Shown here: in pieces, positions 1 through 7,120 of the stretch
Position numbering within the stretch: position 1 is the stretch's first letter
How the letters are laid out: each line of letters begins with the position of its first letter
Assembly (NCBI GenBank): GCA_029260155.1
Contig: JAJDDU010000205.1
Span: forward strand, 1-17,643
Direction: 5' to 3'
DNA from: Phycisphaerae bacterium
Lineage (GTDB): Bacteria > Planctomycetota > Phycisphaerae > UBA1845
DNA length: 17,643 nucleotides
Notes under the pieces: generated by a model
Told to the model about the DNA's origin: nothing
What the model saw: the letters and a program-made list of their open reading frames with translations, nothing else
Database searches by the model: none
Made by a program: the position numbers and the translations under genes

Positions 1-1
1 G

Positions 2-1261
2 CCAGCCTACGGATACCGCGTTACTAAGGATGGTACTGACAAAGGAAAACGACTCCCAGACGCAGACGAGGCGCCCGTTGTACAGCTCATGTTTGCACAG
101 GCAGTTGAAGGGAAGACGATCAGGGGAATTGCACGCGAGCTCTTCAGTCGTGGCATCGAACCACCGGCAGCGCGGCGGTGCACCCGACATCGAACATCGG
201 AACGCGTCCGCGAGGGCCACCGTTTGTGGTCGTTTGGGTCAATTAAGCAAATGCTCAACAACCCCATGTACCTCGGGGTCGCATACCACCATTGCTGGGT
301 GAAGCAGGACGGACGTCGCGTATTCGACCCACACAATCCGAGAGCAATCTGGATCGAAAACGCCCATGAACCGCTGATTAGCCAGGCAACATGGGACGCG
401 GCCCACGCCCAGATCAAGAGGCGACGCACCTTGCGGAAGGCTGGAAAGCACTTGCTAACCGGCATTCTTCGCTGTCCGGTGTGTGACTCACACTACTTCG
501 CTGACGGACGCATGCGCAAAGGAGAATTCCAACCGTACTACCTGTGCAGCAGGAAGCGTGGACATCAGGATGAGTTCTTCCGTAGGCGCCGAAACGGCAA
601 GGCATGCGTATCGAAGTACTTGCATCTTGAGGAAACCGATCGGCGTATCTGGGGTGCATTCGTCAACCTGATCAGCAGCCCTCAGAGGGTGATCGGATAT
701 CTTGAGAGTGGCGGGGCTTCGGCACGACGAGAGCGGGGTAAGCGTGACGTGGCGGCGCTTCAAAAACGACGTGCCAAGCTGGAGCATAAACTTGAGGTGG
801 CGAGGGAGAAACTCCTGAGTGAGATTCTGAACGACGCCGAGTACGTGCAGGTGAAGGGGCAAATTGAGAGCCAGATCCGACAGCTCGCAACAGAAATGGA
901 ACGGCAGTCGGAAGAGCTACAGTCCTACTCAGTCGATGAGACCAAGCAAGCCCTGCAAAGCCTTGCAATGCTGCGATTGGGCGGACAGAAGCTATCGAAG
1001 CGTCAGCAGGTAGACTTGTTTCGCGCATTGGTGAGGCGGGTCACACCCCAAGACGAATCGTTGAACATGTGCGAAATCGAGTTGAGCGTTGGGATGTCCA
1101 CTGATCCCGCCAGGACTCCCCAAATGCGGTCAGTGGCTACATCACTTCGGAGATCACGACGCCGCCCAATTGAACGACCAATTCCTGAAACGACAGAGCG
1201 GAATTCCGGCCCAGTGCGTCGACGGCGTCGAACGCGAATTGCTCGACACCGTTGTAATTAG
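2..1261 (+). CDS. Large serine recombinase, 5'-truncated by the window edge
   Basis: The frame is open from base 2, so the gene begins upstream and the catalytic-serine resolvase domain is not in view. The visible 419 residues start with 'PAYGYRV', typical of the recombinase domain (Pfam Recombinase), which includes 'EGKTIRGIARELFSRGIEPP' and the DNA-binding pattern 'WSFGSIKQMLNNPMYLG' near 227-280. A zinc-ribbon follows: CPVC near 473-484, a third Cys near 545 and a fourth near 605. A charged coiled coil spans about 710-920, then 'LFRALVRRV', the usual near-C-terminal segment. This is the architecture of large serine integrases and transposases that cut and join DNA through a 5'-phosphoserine intermediate. 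The last 35-45 residues are very Arg-rich and are encoded antisense to the LTD gene downstream, so the present C-terminus is probably a junction artefact. Base composition here is less GC-rich than the neighbouring genes, as expected for mobile DNA. The family call is secure; whether the enzyme is active cannot be judged. Confidence 0.9.
   Translation, partial: PAYGYRVTKDGTDKGKRLPDADEAPVVQLMFAQAVEGKTIRGIARELFSRGIEPPAARRCTRHRTSERVREGHRLWSFGSIKQMLNNPMYLGVAYHHCWVKQDGRRVFDPHNPRAIWIENAHEPLISQATWDAAHAQIKRRRTLRKAGKHLLTGILRCPVCDSHYFADGRMRKGEFQPYYLCSRKRGHQDEFFRRRRNGKACVSKYLHLEETDRRIWGAFVNLISSPQRVIGYLESGGASARRERGKRDVAALQKRRAKLEHKLEVAREKLLSEILNDAEYVQVKGQIESQIRQLATEMERQSEELQSYSVDETKQALQSLAMLRLGGQKLSKRQQVDLFRALVRRVTPQDESLNMCEIELSVGMSTDPARTPQMRSVATSLRRSRRRPIERPIPETTERNSGPVRRRRRTRIARHRCN
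1125..1142. mobile_element. Probable boundary of the integrated element carrying the serine recombinase
   Basis: On the left lies the end of the recombinase. On the right, on the opposite strand, an LTD gene reads smoothly up to '...VVISEVM' and then hits a stop at 1137-1139. Serine integrases often lie beside one of their attachment sites, so an attL/attR-type junction around 1125-1142 explains both the cut LTD gene and the odd recombinase C-terminus. The exact core cannot be placed because the other end of the element is outside the window. Confidence 0.5.
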
Positions 1262-2117
1262 CGATCGGGAGATAAGAGAGTTGTGCGGACACTGTGTGCG
1301 GGAGTGATGTTGGACCCGTACCCGTGATGGGCGTGGACCCGTCGAACAGAGTTCCGACGCTTGGCAAGGTATGAACGCGGAAGGACAACGCGCCGATTCC
1401 GCCTTGGCCACGCAGCGTGACATCGACCGGCTCGAGGGCGTCATGGAAGAGCAGGGTGGCGTCGGCGAACGCGAAGAGGGGCGGTCCCCCGTCATTTGTT
1501 TGGCCAGGTGTTGGCGTAGCCCCCGTGCGAAATGCCCCGCCATCTGGGTCTCGGGCGATGGAAAAAACGACACCGACACTGTCTTGTCCGTTCCATTCGT
1601 CGTACTGCGAGGTGAGACCAAGTGCCATCTGCAATTGTATGTCATCGTCGTCGTCGGTGTCATATGCCATGGCATCTACCAGCGACTGGATGGTGGGTGG
1701 CGATTGCGTGGACCAGTCAGACTCCGAGCCTTGATAGAGCGCGACGGCATCCGTACCGTTTTCAACGAGGTTGGCATTTCCACCCGGGAAGTGGATGTCG
1801 ACGTTTGGCGTCTGAGGGTCACCAATGACCAAGAAGCCTCCGGGTTCCAGGATACCGATGAGTTGGACCGCGCGGTACGAGCCGTCCAACGTCGGCGGTG
1901 TTGCGTCGCCGCCGTTGAAGAGCACGAGCACGTGCGGATCGATGGAAAAATCCACGGATGATTGGCCGGCATTGTAGATTTCGATGAATTCGAAGCGATC
2001 GGTGCCGATCTGGTCGACGTCGATCTCGTTGATTACAAGATCACCTGTCGCCATAACGGGCCAGACGAGTGCCAAAATGGACAGCGCCCTCAACATGAAT
2101 CCCACGAGCTTTAGCAT
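1137..2117 (-). pseudogene. Secreted lamin-tail-domain protein, 3' end probably cut off by element insertion
   Basis: The 326-residue product starts with a clear signal peptide (about residues 1-23, 'MLKLVGFMLRALSILALVWP' then VMA). I chose the ATG at 2117 because it gives a compact signal peptide; the frame also allows 2162 or 2096, and no strong ribosome site decides between them. Residues about 25-208 match a lamin tail domain (LTD): 'GDLVINEIDVDQ', 'FEFIEIYNAG', 'GGFLVIGD', 'NGTDAVALY' and 'PTPGQTND'. Residues about 213-317 look like a cadherin/Ig-type beta domain ('LSYLPIANYNGVEQFAFDAVD'-type motif). The final residues 'VVISEVM' are the usual first strand of another LTD, and the protein ends there. 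In this family LTDs sit on large secreted multidomain proteins of unknown ligand. The truncation point coincides with the recombinase border, so this is probably an interrupted gene, though a shortened secreted protein could still be made. Confidence 0.75.
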
Positions 2118-2205
2118 ACCGAATGCGGGCGGCCAATTCAATCGGGTGACACCCGCACGCAAGCGTGGATACCATTTGCCCCACTGGAGTTGCCTGAACG
2201 CTTGC

Positions 2206-3900
2206 CTATGAGAGTCGGCCGCTGCGGAAGATTGCCCAGATAAGCCCCATCCCGAGAACTGCGGCCACGAGATACCCTGCGACTCCCAGCGACTGCAGCT
2301 GAATGCCGAAGACGTGTATTTGCGGATCGGCGCTTACCACCATCGAGCTGCCCACAATGAGTCCCGCGATGACGATGGAAAAGGCCAGACGATTGCTGGA
2401 CCGGTCGATGTCTCGGGCGAGTGGTTCCAGATTGTCGTGGCGAACGTTGATCTGCCAGCCGCCGGAGGAGGCCTTCTGAAGCATTTCACGTATCTGCTGC
2501 GGCGCGGTCCGAAGAAAGCTCAAGACATGCCACATGGTCAGCCCGCCCGCGCGCAGCATCTTCATCGGGGACAGTCTCGCTCGGATCATGGCCAACAGGC
2601 GGGGCTTCAAGAGGCCGACGATGTCGAGATCGGGATCGAGCTGGACGGCCACTCCCCACACTGTGGTCAGCGACTTGAGCATCAGCACGACGTCGCGCGG
2701 AATTGTCGCGTCGTGATGGCGGATAACCTCGGCTGCCTCCGTGAACACGGATTGGATCTTCAGACGTTGAAGCGGTTGGCTGTGGTACTTGTCCACGAGG
2801 TACTGGAGATCGGTGACCAACTGCCTGCGTTCCGTCTTGGTGCTGATGGCGCCCATCTCGATCAGCGCATCGGCGATGATGTTCATGTCGCGCGTAACCA
2901 CGCCAAGCAGCAGGACCACGAGATCGCCGGCCATCTCGTCGCTGATGACGCCGGTCTGCCCGAAGTCGATGAGCCCGATTCGCTCGGGCGCCGTTACCAG
3001 GATGTTGCCCGGATGGGGGTCGGCGTGAAACGTGCCGATTTCGAAGAACTGCTTGAGGTACATGTCGGCGAGGCGGGCCGCCAACGCCTTTCGGTGAAAC
3101 GGTGGGCCTTGTGTATCGAGCACGGCGTTTAGGCTCTCGCCATCCAGCGCTTCGAGGGTCAGCATGCCGGGCGTTGAGTGCGACCAGATGACAGCCGGGA
3201 TTTCGACGTTGGGATCGTCTTGAAAGGCGTCGCGCAGTCGGGCGGTTGTGGCGGCTTCGTGCATGAAGTCGAGCTCACGAAGCAGCGTGCGCTCAAATTC
3301 CTCGACGAGGCTGAGCGGATGAAAAGGGCGGGCTTCTGCGACCCAGCGTTCGAGGGCTTCGGCGAACCACTTGAGAATCTGCAAGTCGGCGCGAATGTCG
3401 CGTTCGATGTCCGGCCGACGCACTTTGATGACCACGTGCCGCCCATCGTGCAGCGCAGCGCGGTATACCTGCCCGATGGATCCCGAGGCGATTGGGTCGG
3501 ATTCGACATTCGCATAGGCGTCGTCGACGGGCATCTTGAGCTCGGTCTCGATGATCTGTCGGGCGAGCGACGAGTCGAACGGCTGTACTTGGTCCTGAAG
3601 AGTCTGCAATTCCGTGAGGATTTCCGGCGGCAGAATGTCGGGACGGGTGGCCAGCATCTGACCGAGTTTGACGAAGATAGGCCCCAATTCGCTGGCCACG
3701 CGGGTCATACGCCGCCCGACACCGACGTAGGGTGCTTCCTCCTTGGTTGCCGCAGGCTTCCTTCGCAGACGCAGCGGGACGAATCGCCCCAGATCGACCT
3801 GGTCAACGACATGTCCGAACCCGTGCTGCGTGAGCACGCGGGCGATGTGCTGCAATCGCTGTAGGTTCTGAACGCTGCGGGTGAATCGTAGGGGCAACAT
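2206..3900 (-). CDS. UbiB/ABC1/ADCK-family atypical kinase
   Basis: The product has 564 residues from the ATG at 3900. An ATG at 4017 would add 39 residues that look unlike the family; homologues usually begin near 'LRFTRSVQNLQRLQHIARVL'. Visible hallmarks, numbered from 3900, are the family-specific KxGQ motif in 'FVKLGQMLATRPDILP' (about 78-81), a nucleotide-loop segment 'IASGSIGQVYRA' (about 138-149), the lysine of 'VVIKVRRP' (about 159), the ELDF helix (about 209-212), the catalytic loop 'HADPHPGN' (292-299) and the metal-binding DFG (312-314). Two hydrophobic helices near the C-terminus (about 505-560) anchor it to the membrane, as in UbiB. The family supports coenzyme Q or other isoprenoid-lipid biosynthesis as an ATPase/kinase-like factor. 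No quinone genes lie nearby, so the lipid served here is unknown. The gene stands alone, with the LTD gene about 90 bases downstream on the same strand. Confidence 0.93.
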   Translation of the reverse strand: MLPLRFTRSVQNLQRLQHIARVLTQHGFGHVVDQVDLGRFVPLRLRRKPAATKEEAPYVGVGRRMTRVASELGPIFVKLGQMLATRPDILPPEILTELQTLQDQVQPFDSSLARQIIETELKMPVDDAYANVESDPIASGSIGQVYRAALHDGRHVVIKVRRPDIERDIRADLQILKWFAEALERWVAEARPFHPLSLVEEFERTLLRELDFMHEAATTARLRDAFQDDPNVEIPAVIWSHSTPGMLTLEALDGESLNAVLDTQGPPFHRKALAARLADMYLKQFFEIGTFHADPHPGNILVTAPERIGLIDFGQTGVISDEMAGDLVVLLLGVVTRDMNIIADALIEMGAISTKTERRQLVTDLQYLVDKYHSQPLQRLKIQSVFTEAAEVIRHHDATIPRDVVLMLKSLTTVWGVAVQLDPDLDIVGLLKPRLLAMIRARLSPMKMLRAGGLTMWHVLSFLRTAPQQIREMLQKASSGGWQINVRHDNLEPLARDIDRSSNRLAFSIVIAGLIVGSSMVVSADPQIHVFGIQLQSLGVAGYLVAAVLGMGLIWAIFRSGRLS

Positions 3901-4004
3901 ATGCGGGCCCAATCGACGGGGGTTGCTACGGGTGGCGATAACGCTGGTCGCCAGTGATGAGAGAGGGTAGGTCGGCGCCGGGATGTTTGCAATTGACAAA
4001 GACG

Positions 4005-4175
4005 TGTCCGAATTCACGGAATGCGGACGCGCGGCACTCCTCTGCGACTACCCCCGCCCGATCCACGCGGACTCCGTCGTCCATCAAAAGGTGTCTTTCC
4101 CCGCATCGCCGAATCGAACAACCTGGTTGGCCTATCGAAACAATTAAGCAAGTCTTGAATAACGGCGTTTTTGGT
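4005..4175 (+). pseudogene. Possible decayed fragment of a serine recombinase domain
   Basis: One frame reads 'GWPIETIKQVLNNGVFGSG' at about 4119-4175. This fits the recombinase-domain pattern W-x4-I-x3-L-x-N-x4-G and resembles 'WSFGSIKQMLNNPMYLG' of the intact recombinase near 227-280. The DNA shares an 11-base identity, caattaagcaa, at 240-250 and at about 4140-4150. Just upstream, another frame reads 'MRTRGTPLRLPPPDPRG', like the 'RG-x-P-P' segment before that helix, which would imply a frameshift. The match is short and may be chance; no zinc-ribbon or coiled coil follows. Confidence 0.3.
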
Positions 4176-4220
4176 TCCGGTAGAGCGGTTTTTAGGGACG
4201 TTGAGCATCAACTCGGGCGG

Positions 4221-4244
4221 CCAAAAAAAGGCGATTTTCGCCTT
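4221..4244 (-). terminator. Intrinsic terminator-like hairpin reading leftward
   Basis: On the minus strand a 7-bp perfect stem (AAGGCGA / TCGCCTT, loop AAA) runs directly into seven T residues; on the plus strand these are the a-run at 4223-4229. On the plus strand no T-run follows the stem, so it works only leftward. No minus-strand gene ends here. It may insulate the kinase gene from antisense transcription or end a small transcript. Confidence 0.5.
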
Positions 4245-4355
4245 GAATCGCGTAGGTCATTTCGGTATAAACGGGTGCGGTAGAAGACGGAGGAGAAAGA
4301 GAGCTCAGAAAACCCGCACAATTGAGAAGCGGTTCTTCAAGCTTCCTGACTCCCA

Positions 4356-4364
4356 TGGTATAAT
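4356..4364 (+). promoter_or_regulatory. Extended -10 promoter for the dockerin-protein gene
   Basis: TGG-TATAAT is a perfect -10 hexamer (4359-4364) with an upstream TGn extension, in otherwise GC-rich DNA. The -35 is weak; the best candidate is around 4335-4341 (cttcaag). Transcription starting near 4371 would give a leader of about 200 bases before the ATG at 4577. Confidence 0.45.
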
Positions 4365-4563
4365 TCGGCGAGCGACTTTGGTCTGGGGGACGATAACGGT
4401 CGGACCGCATAGTCGCTGTCGGGTTCGAGTGTGCTTGGCCGTGCTTGACGTGGCCTGGCGTTACGGGTAACATGGGCAACGTGGCGTGTTTCTGTTTCGG
4501 GAACTATCAAATCGCTGCGGGGTGTCAGTTTAGGAAGTACTTTTTGGTTACTTCTCCTTGGAT

Positions 4564-4569
4564 GGAGGT
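4564..4569 (+). promoter_or_regulatory. Ribosome binding site deciding the start at 4577
   Basis: GGAGGT ends seven bases before the ATG at 4577. It favours this start over the in-frame ATGs at 4445 and 4562, and gives a protein that opens directly with a signal peptide. Confidence 0.75.
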
Positions 4570-4576
4570 TATCGCG

Positions 4577-5881
4577 ATGAGGGCGTCGGGAATTAGCGCA
4601 GTTTTGTTGTCACTTTGTCTGGTTACTTTTGCGTCCGCGCAGGACACCTTTACGGTGGACATCACGCGTACTGACGGCGGTGGAGCAGCGTGCGCCAACG
4701 ACTGCGTCGGGTTCGAGATCAGAGGACACCTGACCGATTCCGCCAACGAAGGGCTCGCCTTCTTCGCGTTTGATTTGGAAGTCGTCAGCGACCCGCCCGG
4801 CAGCACGATTAATCTGGGCAGCGTCATGAGCATGGGTGGGGGTCCCGCCGTGGACAACTTCTCGCAGCCTCAAGGCTATAGCGTAGATTTCACGGGCACG
4901 GTTGTGGGTGACGATCTGATTCAGGCCGGTGGCGGTCAGAACACGATCGGCAATACGGGCGTTGATCCGTTCCCGCCGTTCCCGTCGGGCGCCGTGGCGT
5001 TGAACCTTGGTCATGGTGTGGATGGCGTCGTTCTGTTCGACGCACCGGCCGTGTGTCCCGTGCTCGGCTTCTCCATTCCCGGCGATGTCGCACCCGACAC
5101 GACCTACACGCTTCAGATCAAACCTGGCAGCCTCTATGCGAACGTGATTACCAGCCACGATGTTGGTTTGGACACCTACGTTGTCGATCCGGTGACGACG
5201 GCGATTGGTACCGGTGTTACTTTCTGCAGTTGCTCCGCGCCGACGCCCGAGATCGTCCACGAGGATTCGCTGCCGTGCACCGGCACGATTGACGCAGCCA
5301 TCGAGAGCACCGACGGTTTGACGCTGGATCTCGGCCTTCAGCAGACTGAGATTCACTTCAATACTGAAGTGTTTCAGTCCGGCGGCGCTGCGGTTGATGC
5401 AAGCAACTTCTCCATCGTCGAGACCGGTGCTTTGACAGCTCCGGGGATCTCTGGTGTCGCGTACGGGGCCGACAACTCGATCGTGATTGTCGATTGGGAC
5501 AGGCCTCTGACGCTCCAGGAGTGGACGACCATCACTGCGGACGTGTACAACGCTTGCGGTGTCGCCATTGTAAACGGCGGCGATCAGGGTCCGGGTGTTG
5601 ATGAGACCGACCGGGTGGATCTCGGGTTCCTTCCTGGTGATGTCAATCGCAGCAGCGACACTACTCCGTTCGACCTGATCTCGTTCAGGCAGCTCGTCAA
5701 CAGCGTGCAGCTGCCGTCGGCCTTCGGCTGCAGCAGCGATATTCTGGATTATGCCGACATCAACCGAGACGGTGCATCGACTCCGTTCGACCTTATTACG
5801 TTCCGTCAGATCGTCAACGGGGTGTCGCCGCCGACGACACAGCCTTGGGGTACGAAGACGATGAACAACACCCGACCGTAG
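4577..5881 (+). CDS. Secreted protein with cohesin-like N-terminus and C-terminal dockerin repeats
   Basis: The 434-residue product begins with a signal peptide ('MRASGISAVLLSLCLVTFAS', then cleavage after about AQ). The start is fixed by the GGAGGT site. Residues about 22-215 form a beta-rich domain ('TFTVDITRTDG...', 'GLAFFAFDLEVV', 'VLGFSIPGDV') that reads as cohesin-like. Residues about 217-350 are a second, unrecognised beta domain. The C-terminus carries two dockerin type I-like calcium loops: 'GDVNRSSDTTPFDLISFRQL' (Asp355 first ligand) and 'ADINRDGASTPFDLITFRQI' (Asp394). The second has D-x-N-x-D...D intact. The first has Ser in place of the third ligand Asp, with an Asp two residues later, so its calcium site may be weak. 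Dockerins bind cohesins on partner proteins, often in cell-surface complexes, and the next two genes encode cohesin-like proteins. The dockerin call is solid; the cohesin-like call is moderate and no enzymatic domain is visible. Confidence 0.85.
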   Translation: MRASGISAVLLSLCLVTFASAQDTFTVDITRTDGGGAACANDCVGFEIRGHLTDSANEGLAFFAFDLEVVSDPPGSTINLGSVMSMGGGPAVDNFSQPQGYSVDFTGTVVGDDLIQAGGGQNTIGNTGVDPFPPFPSGAVALNLGHGVDGVVLFDAPAVCPVLGFSIPGDVAPDTTYTLQIKPGSLYANVITSHDVGLDTYVVDPVTTAIGTGVTFCSCSAPTPEIVHEDSLPCTGTIDAAIESTDGLTLDLGLQQTEIHFNTEVFQSGGAAVDASNFSIVETGALTAPGISGVAYGADNSIVIVDWDRPLTLQEWTTITADVYNACGVAIVNGGDQGPGVDETDRVDLGFLPGDVNRSSDTTPFDLISFRQLVNSVQLPSAFGCSSDILDYADINRDGASTPFDLITFRQIVNGVSPPTTQPWGTKTMNNTRP

Positions 5882-5899
5882 TTGGGTGACGAGGAATTC

Positions 5900-5926
5900 C
5901 GTGGCCCGGCATTGCGTCGGGCCACG
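5900..5926 (+). terminator. Stable hairpin just after the dockerin-protein gene
   Basis: A perfect 9-bp GC-rich stem (CGTGGCCCG / CGGGCCACG, nine-base loop) begins 19 bases after the stop codon. A second hairpin at 5933-5956 has a 7-bp stem (CCGATTC/GAATCGG). Neither is followed by a T-run, so these are 3'-end structures rather than clear intrinsic terminators. Confidence 0.4.
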
Positions 5927-6254
5927 CGGTGCCCGATTCGACCCTGGGTGAATCGGCGCCGGAGGCGGGGATCGACCTGGGGAATGGGTAGCGTGAGAGA
6001 AAGGAGGACCGAACGGTTGACCTGCGGTGACCGCGTGCGTGAGAGAGCACGAGCACGCGGCATTGGGGGTGGGGCGGTCGTTGGCGTTGCCGCGCCGGCC
6101 CTTCGGTGATGGCTCGACCCTTTTAGTGGGTCGGAAGTCATCCACCTGGTGAGGAGAGAGAGAGATTTGGGTTTTGGGAGAGAGCTGAACGATTCTTTGG
6201 GCGCTCTGCCTGGGCGTCAGCTCATCATGAAACAATGGACAGATGCCGGGATAT

Positions 6255-6273
6255 CGCGGAGCGTGGCTCCGCG
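6255..6273 (+). promoter_or_regulatory. Tight hairpin in the leader of the PEP-CTERM gene
   Basis: CGCGGAGC and GCTCCGCG form a perfect 8-bp stem closed by the three-base loop GTG, 46 bases before the ATG at 6320. It lies upstream of the ribosome site rather than on it, so it is more likely to affect stability than to block initiation directly. Confidence 0.3.
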
Positions 6274-6306
6274 GGCGTTTCCCGTGCGAATACTAATCGG
6301 AGAGAT

Positions 6307-6311
6307 GGAGG
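6307..6311 (+). promoter_or_regulatory. Ribosome binding site for the PEP-CTERM gene
   Basis: GGAGG lies eight bases before the ATG at 6320 and picks that start over the in-frame upstream ATGs (6227, 6305). The chosen start opens with a signal peptide. Confidence 0.7.
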
Positions 6312-6319
6312 CTTTGGAG

Positions 6320-6922
6320 ATGCTGAAACGTAGCTTACTTGTACTTGGTTTGGTCGGGGCGCTCGCCACGGGAGCAATGGCCGATGTGATGATCTCATAC
6401 AACAGTGACATCGACCGCGATCCGGCGACGCCTAACGTCATCGATCTCGATGTGACCATGGGGGATGTTGCGACGATTACGGTCAACCTAGCCGCAACGG
6501 CGGGTGAAGACGGACTCGGCGGCGTCGGGTTCGACTTTGCTGGCGCGGTCAGCGGATCGGGTGGGGCAGCAACGGTCGACAACGGCGGTTTCTTCACGAT
6601 TGGCGGCTTCATGTACGCGGACCCGATGCAGGATGTGAACTCCTGGTTTACCGTGAATGACCTGCCGACGCCGCAGGGTGCAGCGTTCTTCCCGGGTGCC
6701 GCCCTGGATTTCCCCGCCGAGTTGGCGACCTTCACGATCACCGCGGACGCACTGTCCGGTGGTGCTATTGAGCAGGCCACTGGCCCGAGCTTGGCCGATC
6801 GCAACGCCTTCCCGTTGTCGGTTGGGGCAGGCGGCGGTGCTTTCAGCGTGCACGTGACGCCCGAGCCGGCCACGTTTGTCCTGCTGGCGATTGGTGGCAT
6901 CGCATTGCTGCGTCGTCGGTAA
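6320..6922 (+). CDS. PEP-CTERM-anchored secreted protein with cohesin-like domain
   Basis: The product has 200 residues. Residues 1-21 are a signal peptide ('MLKRSLLVLGLVGALATGAMA'-type, cleaved before DVMISY). The middle (about 22-175) is a beta-sandwich-like domain with features seen in cohesin-like modules: 'DVATITVNLAATAGEDGLGG', then 'ELATFTITADALSGG'. The C-terminus is a textbook PEP-CTERM signal: Pro-Glu-Pro in 'VTPEPATFVLLAIGGIALL', one membrane helix, then Arg-Arg-Arg. In known systems an exosortase recognises PEP-CTERM tails for cell-surface or exopolysaccharide attachment; no exosortase gene is in this window. The gene has its own ribosome site and is followed by a strong terminator, so it may be a single transcription unit. 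The tail assignment is firm; the binding partner is unknown. Confidence 0.9.
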   Translation: MLKRSLLVLGLVGALATGAMADVMISYNSDIDRDPATPNVIDLDVTMGDVATITVNLAATAGEDGLGGVGFDFAGAVSGSGGAATVDNGGFFTIGGFMYADPMQDVNSWFTVNDLPTPQGAAFFPGAALDFPAELATFTITADALSGGAIEQATGPSLADRNAFPLSVGAGGGAFSVHVTPEPATFVLLAIGGIALLRRR

Positions 6923-6935
6923 GCCGGCAATAACG

Positions 6936-6949
6936 CAGTACATGTACTG
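6936..6949. repeat. 14-bp perfect palindrome
   Basis: CAGTACATGTACTG reads identically on both strands, 14 bases after the PEP-CTERM stop codon and just before the terminator. It has no loop, so a dimeric DNA-binding site is more natural than an RNA hairpin. No second copy was seen in the window. Confidence 0.4.
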
Positions 6950-6962
6950 AATAAGCGCTATG

Positions 6963-7003
6963 AGCGGGGTTCGCTGCGTGCGGCGAATCCCGCTTGTTCT
7001 ATT
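6963..7003 (+). terminator. Intrinsic terminator after the PEP-CTERM gene
   Basis: A 12-bp stem with one G-T pair (AGCGGGGTTCGC at 6963-6974 with GCGAATCCCGCT at 6983-6994) is followed by a T-rich tract (TGTTCTATT). This would separate the PEP-CTERM gene from the next secreted-protein gene. Confidence 0.75.
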
Positions 7004-7107
7004 GTCTCTTGGGCACACGATCTTGCGTATGCGTGTCGGCCGGCATCCCATCTGGTCGATGATTGAACCGTGGCGACACCACGGACACCTAATGCCAGCC
7101 GTTTTCC

Positions 7108-7112
7108 GGAGG
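7108..7112 (+). promoter_or_regulatory. Ribosome binding site deciding the start at 7121
   Basis: GGAGG stands eight bases before the ATG at 7121, the same arrangement as at 6307-6311. It favours this start over the longer open frame beginning at 7070. Confidence 0.7.
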
Positions 7113-7120
7113 CCCTTGTG

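Larger units (their letters stand above)
3901..4576. other. Gene-free region between the kinase gene and the dockerin-protein gene
   Basis: No convincing protein gene lies in these 676 bases. The region contains a possible recombinase remnant (about 4005-4175), a hairpin with a T-tract on the minus strand (4221-4244), an extended -10 promoter pointing right (4356-4364) and a leader of roughly 200 bases before the ATG at 4577. The short open frames here have no recognisable domains beyond the recombinase-like patch. Confidence 0.6.
5882..6319 (+). other. Structured gene-free region between the dockerin and PEP-CTERM genes
   Basis: These 438 bases hold no convincing gene. They contain several inverted repeats: 5900-5926, 5933-5956, 6031-6060 (8-bp stem, 14-base loop), 6115-6133 (CGACCC/GGGTCG) and 6255-6273 (8-bp stem, 3-base loop). 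A GA-repeat lies at about 6154-6165. The first two follow the dockerin gene and may protect or end its transcript. The last lies in the leader of the PEP-CTERM gene. I recognise no known riboswitch class. Confidence 0.5.

Noticed and set aside
2314..3132. 272-residue open frame on the plus strand
   Set aside because: It is antisense to the UbiB-family gene, whose conserved motifs fill this stretch.
3993..3998. TTGACA as a -35 box
   Set aside because: No acceptable -10 hexamer lies 16-18 bases downstream and no gene follows in that direction.
3954..4283. 109-residue plus-strand frame as an intact gene
   Set aside because: Only a short recombinase-like patch is recognisable and it appears frameshifted; kept as a possible remnant instead.
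6154..6165. GA dinucleotide run as a functional element
   Set aside because: It is short and could be simple low-complexity drift; it is not positioned as a ribosome site for any start.
4610..6235. 541-residue open frame on the minus strand
   Set aside because: It lies antisense to the dockerin-protein gene and beyond, has no recognisable domain, and the plus-strand gene has a signal peptide, ribosome site and dockerin repeats.
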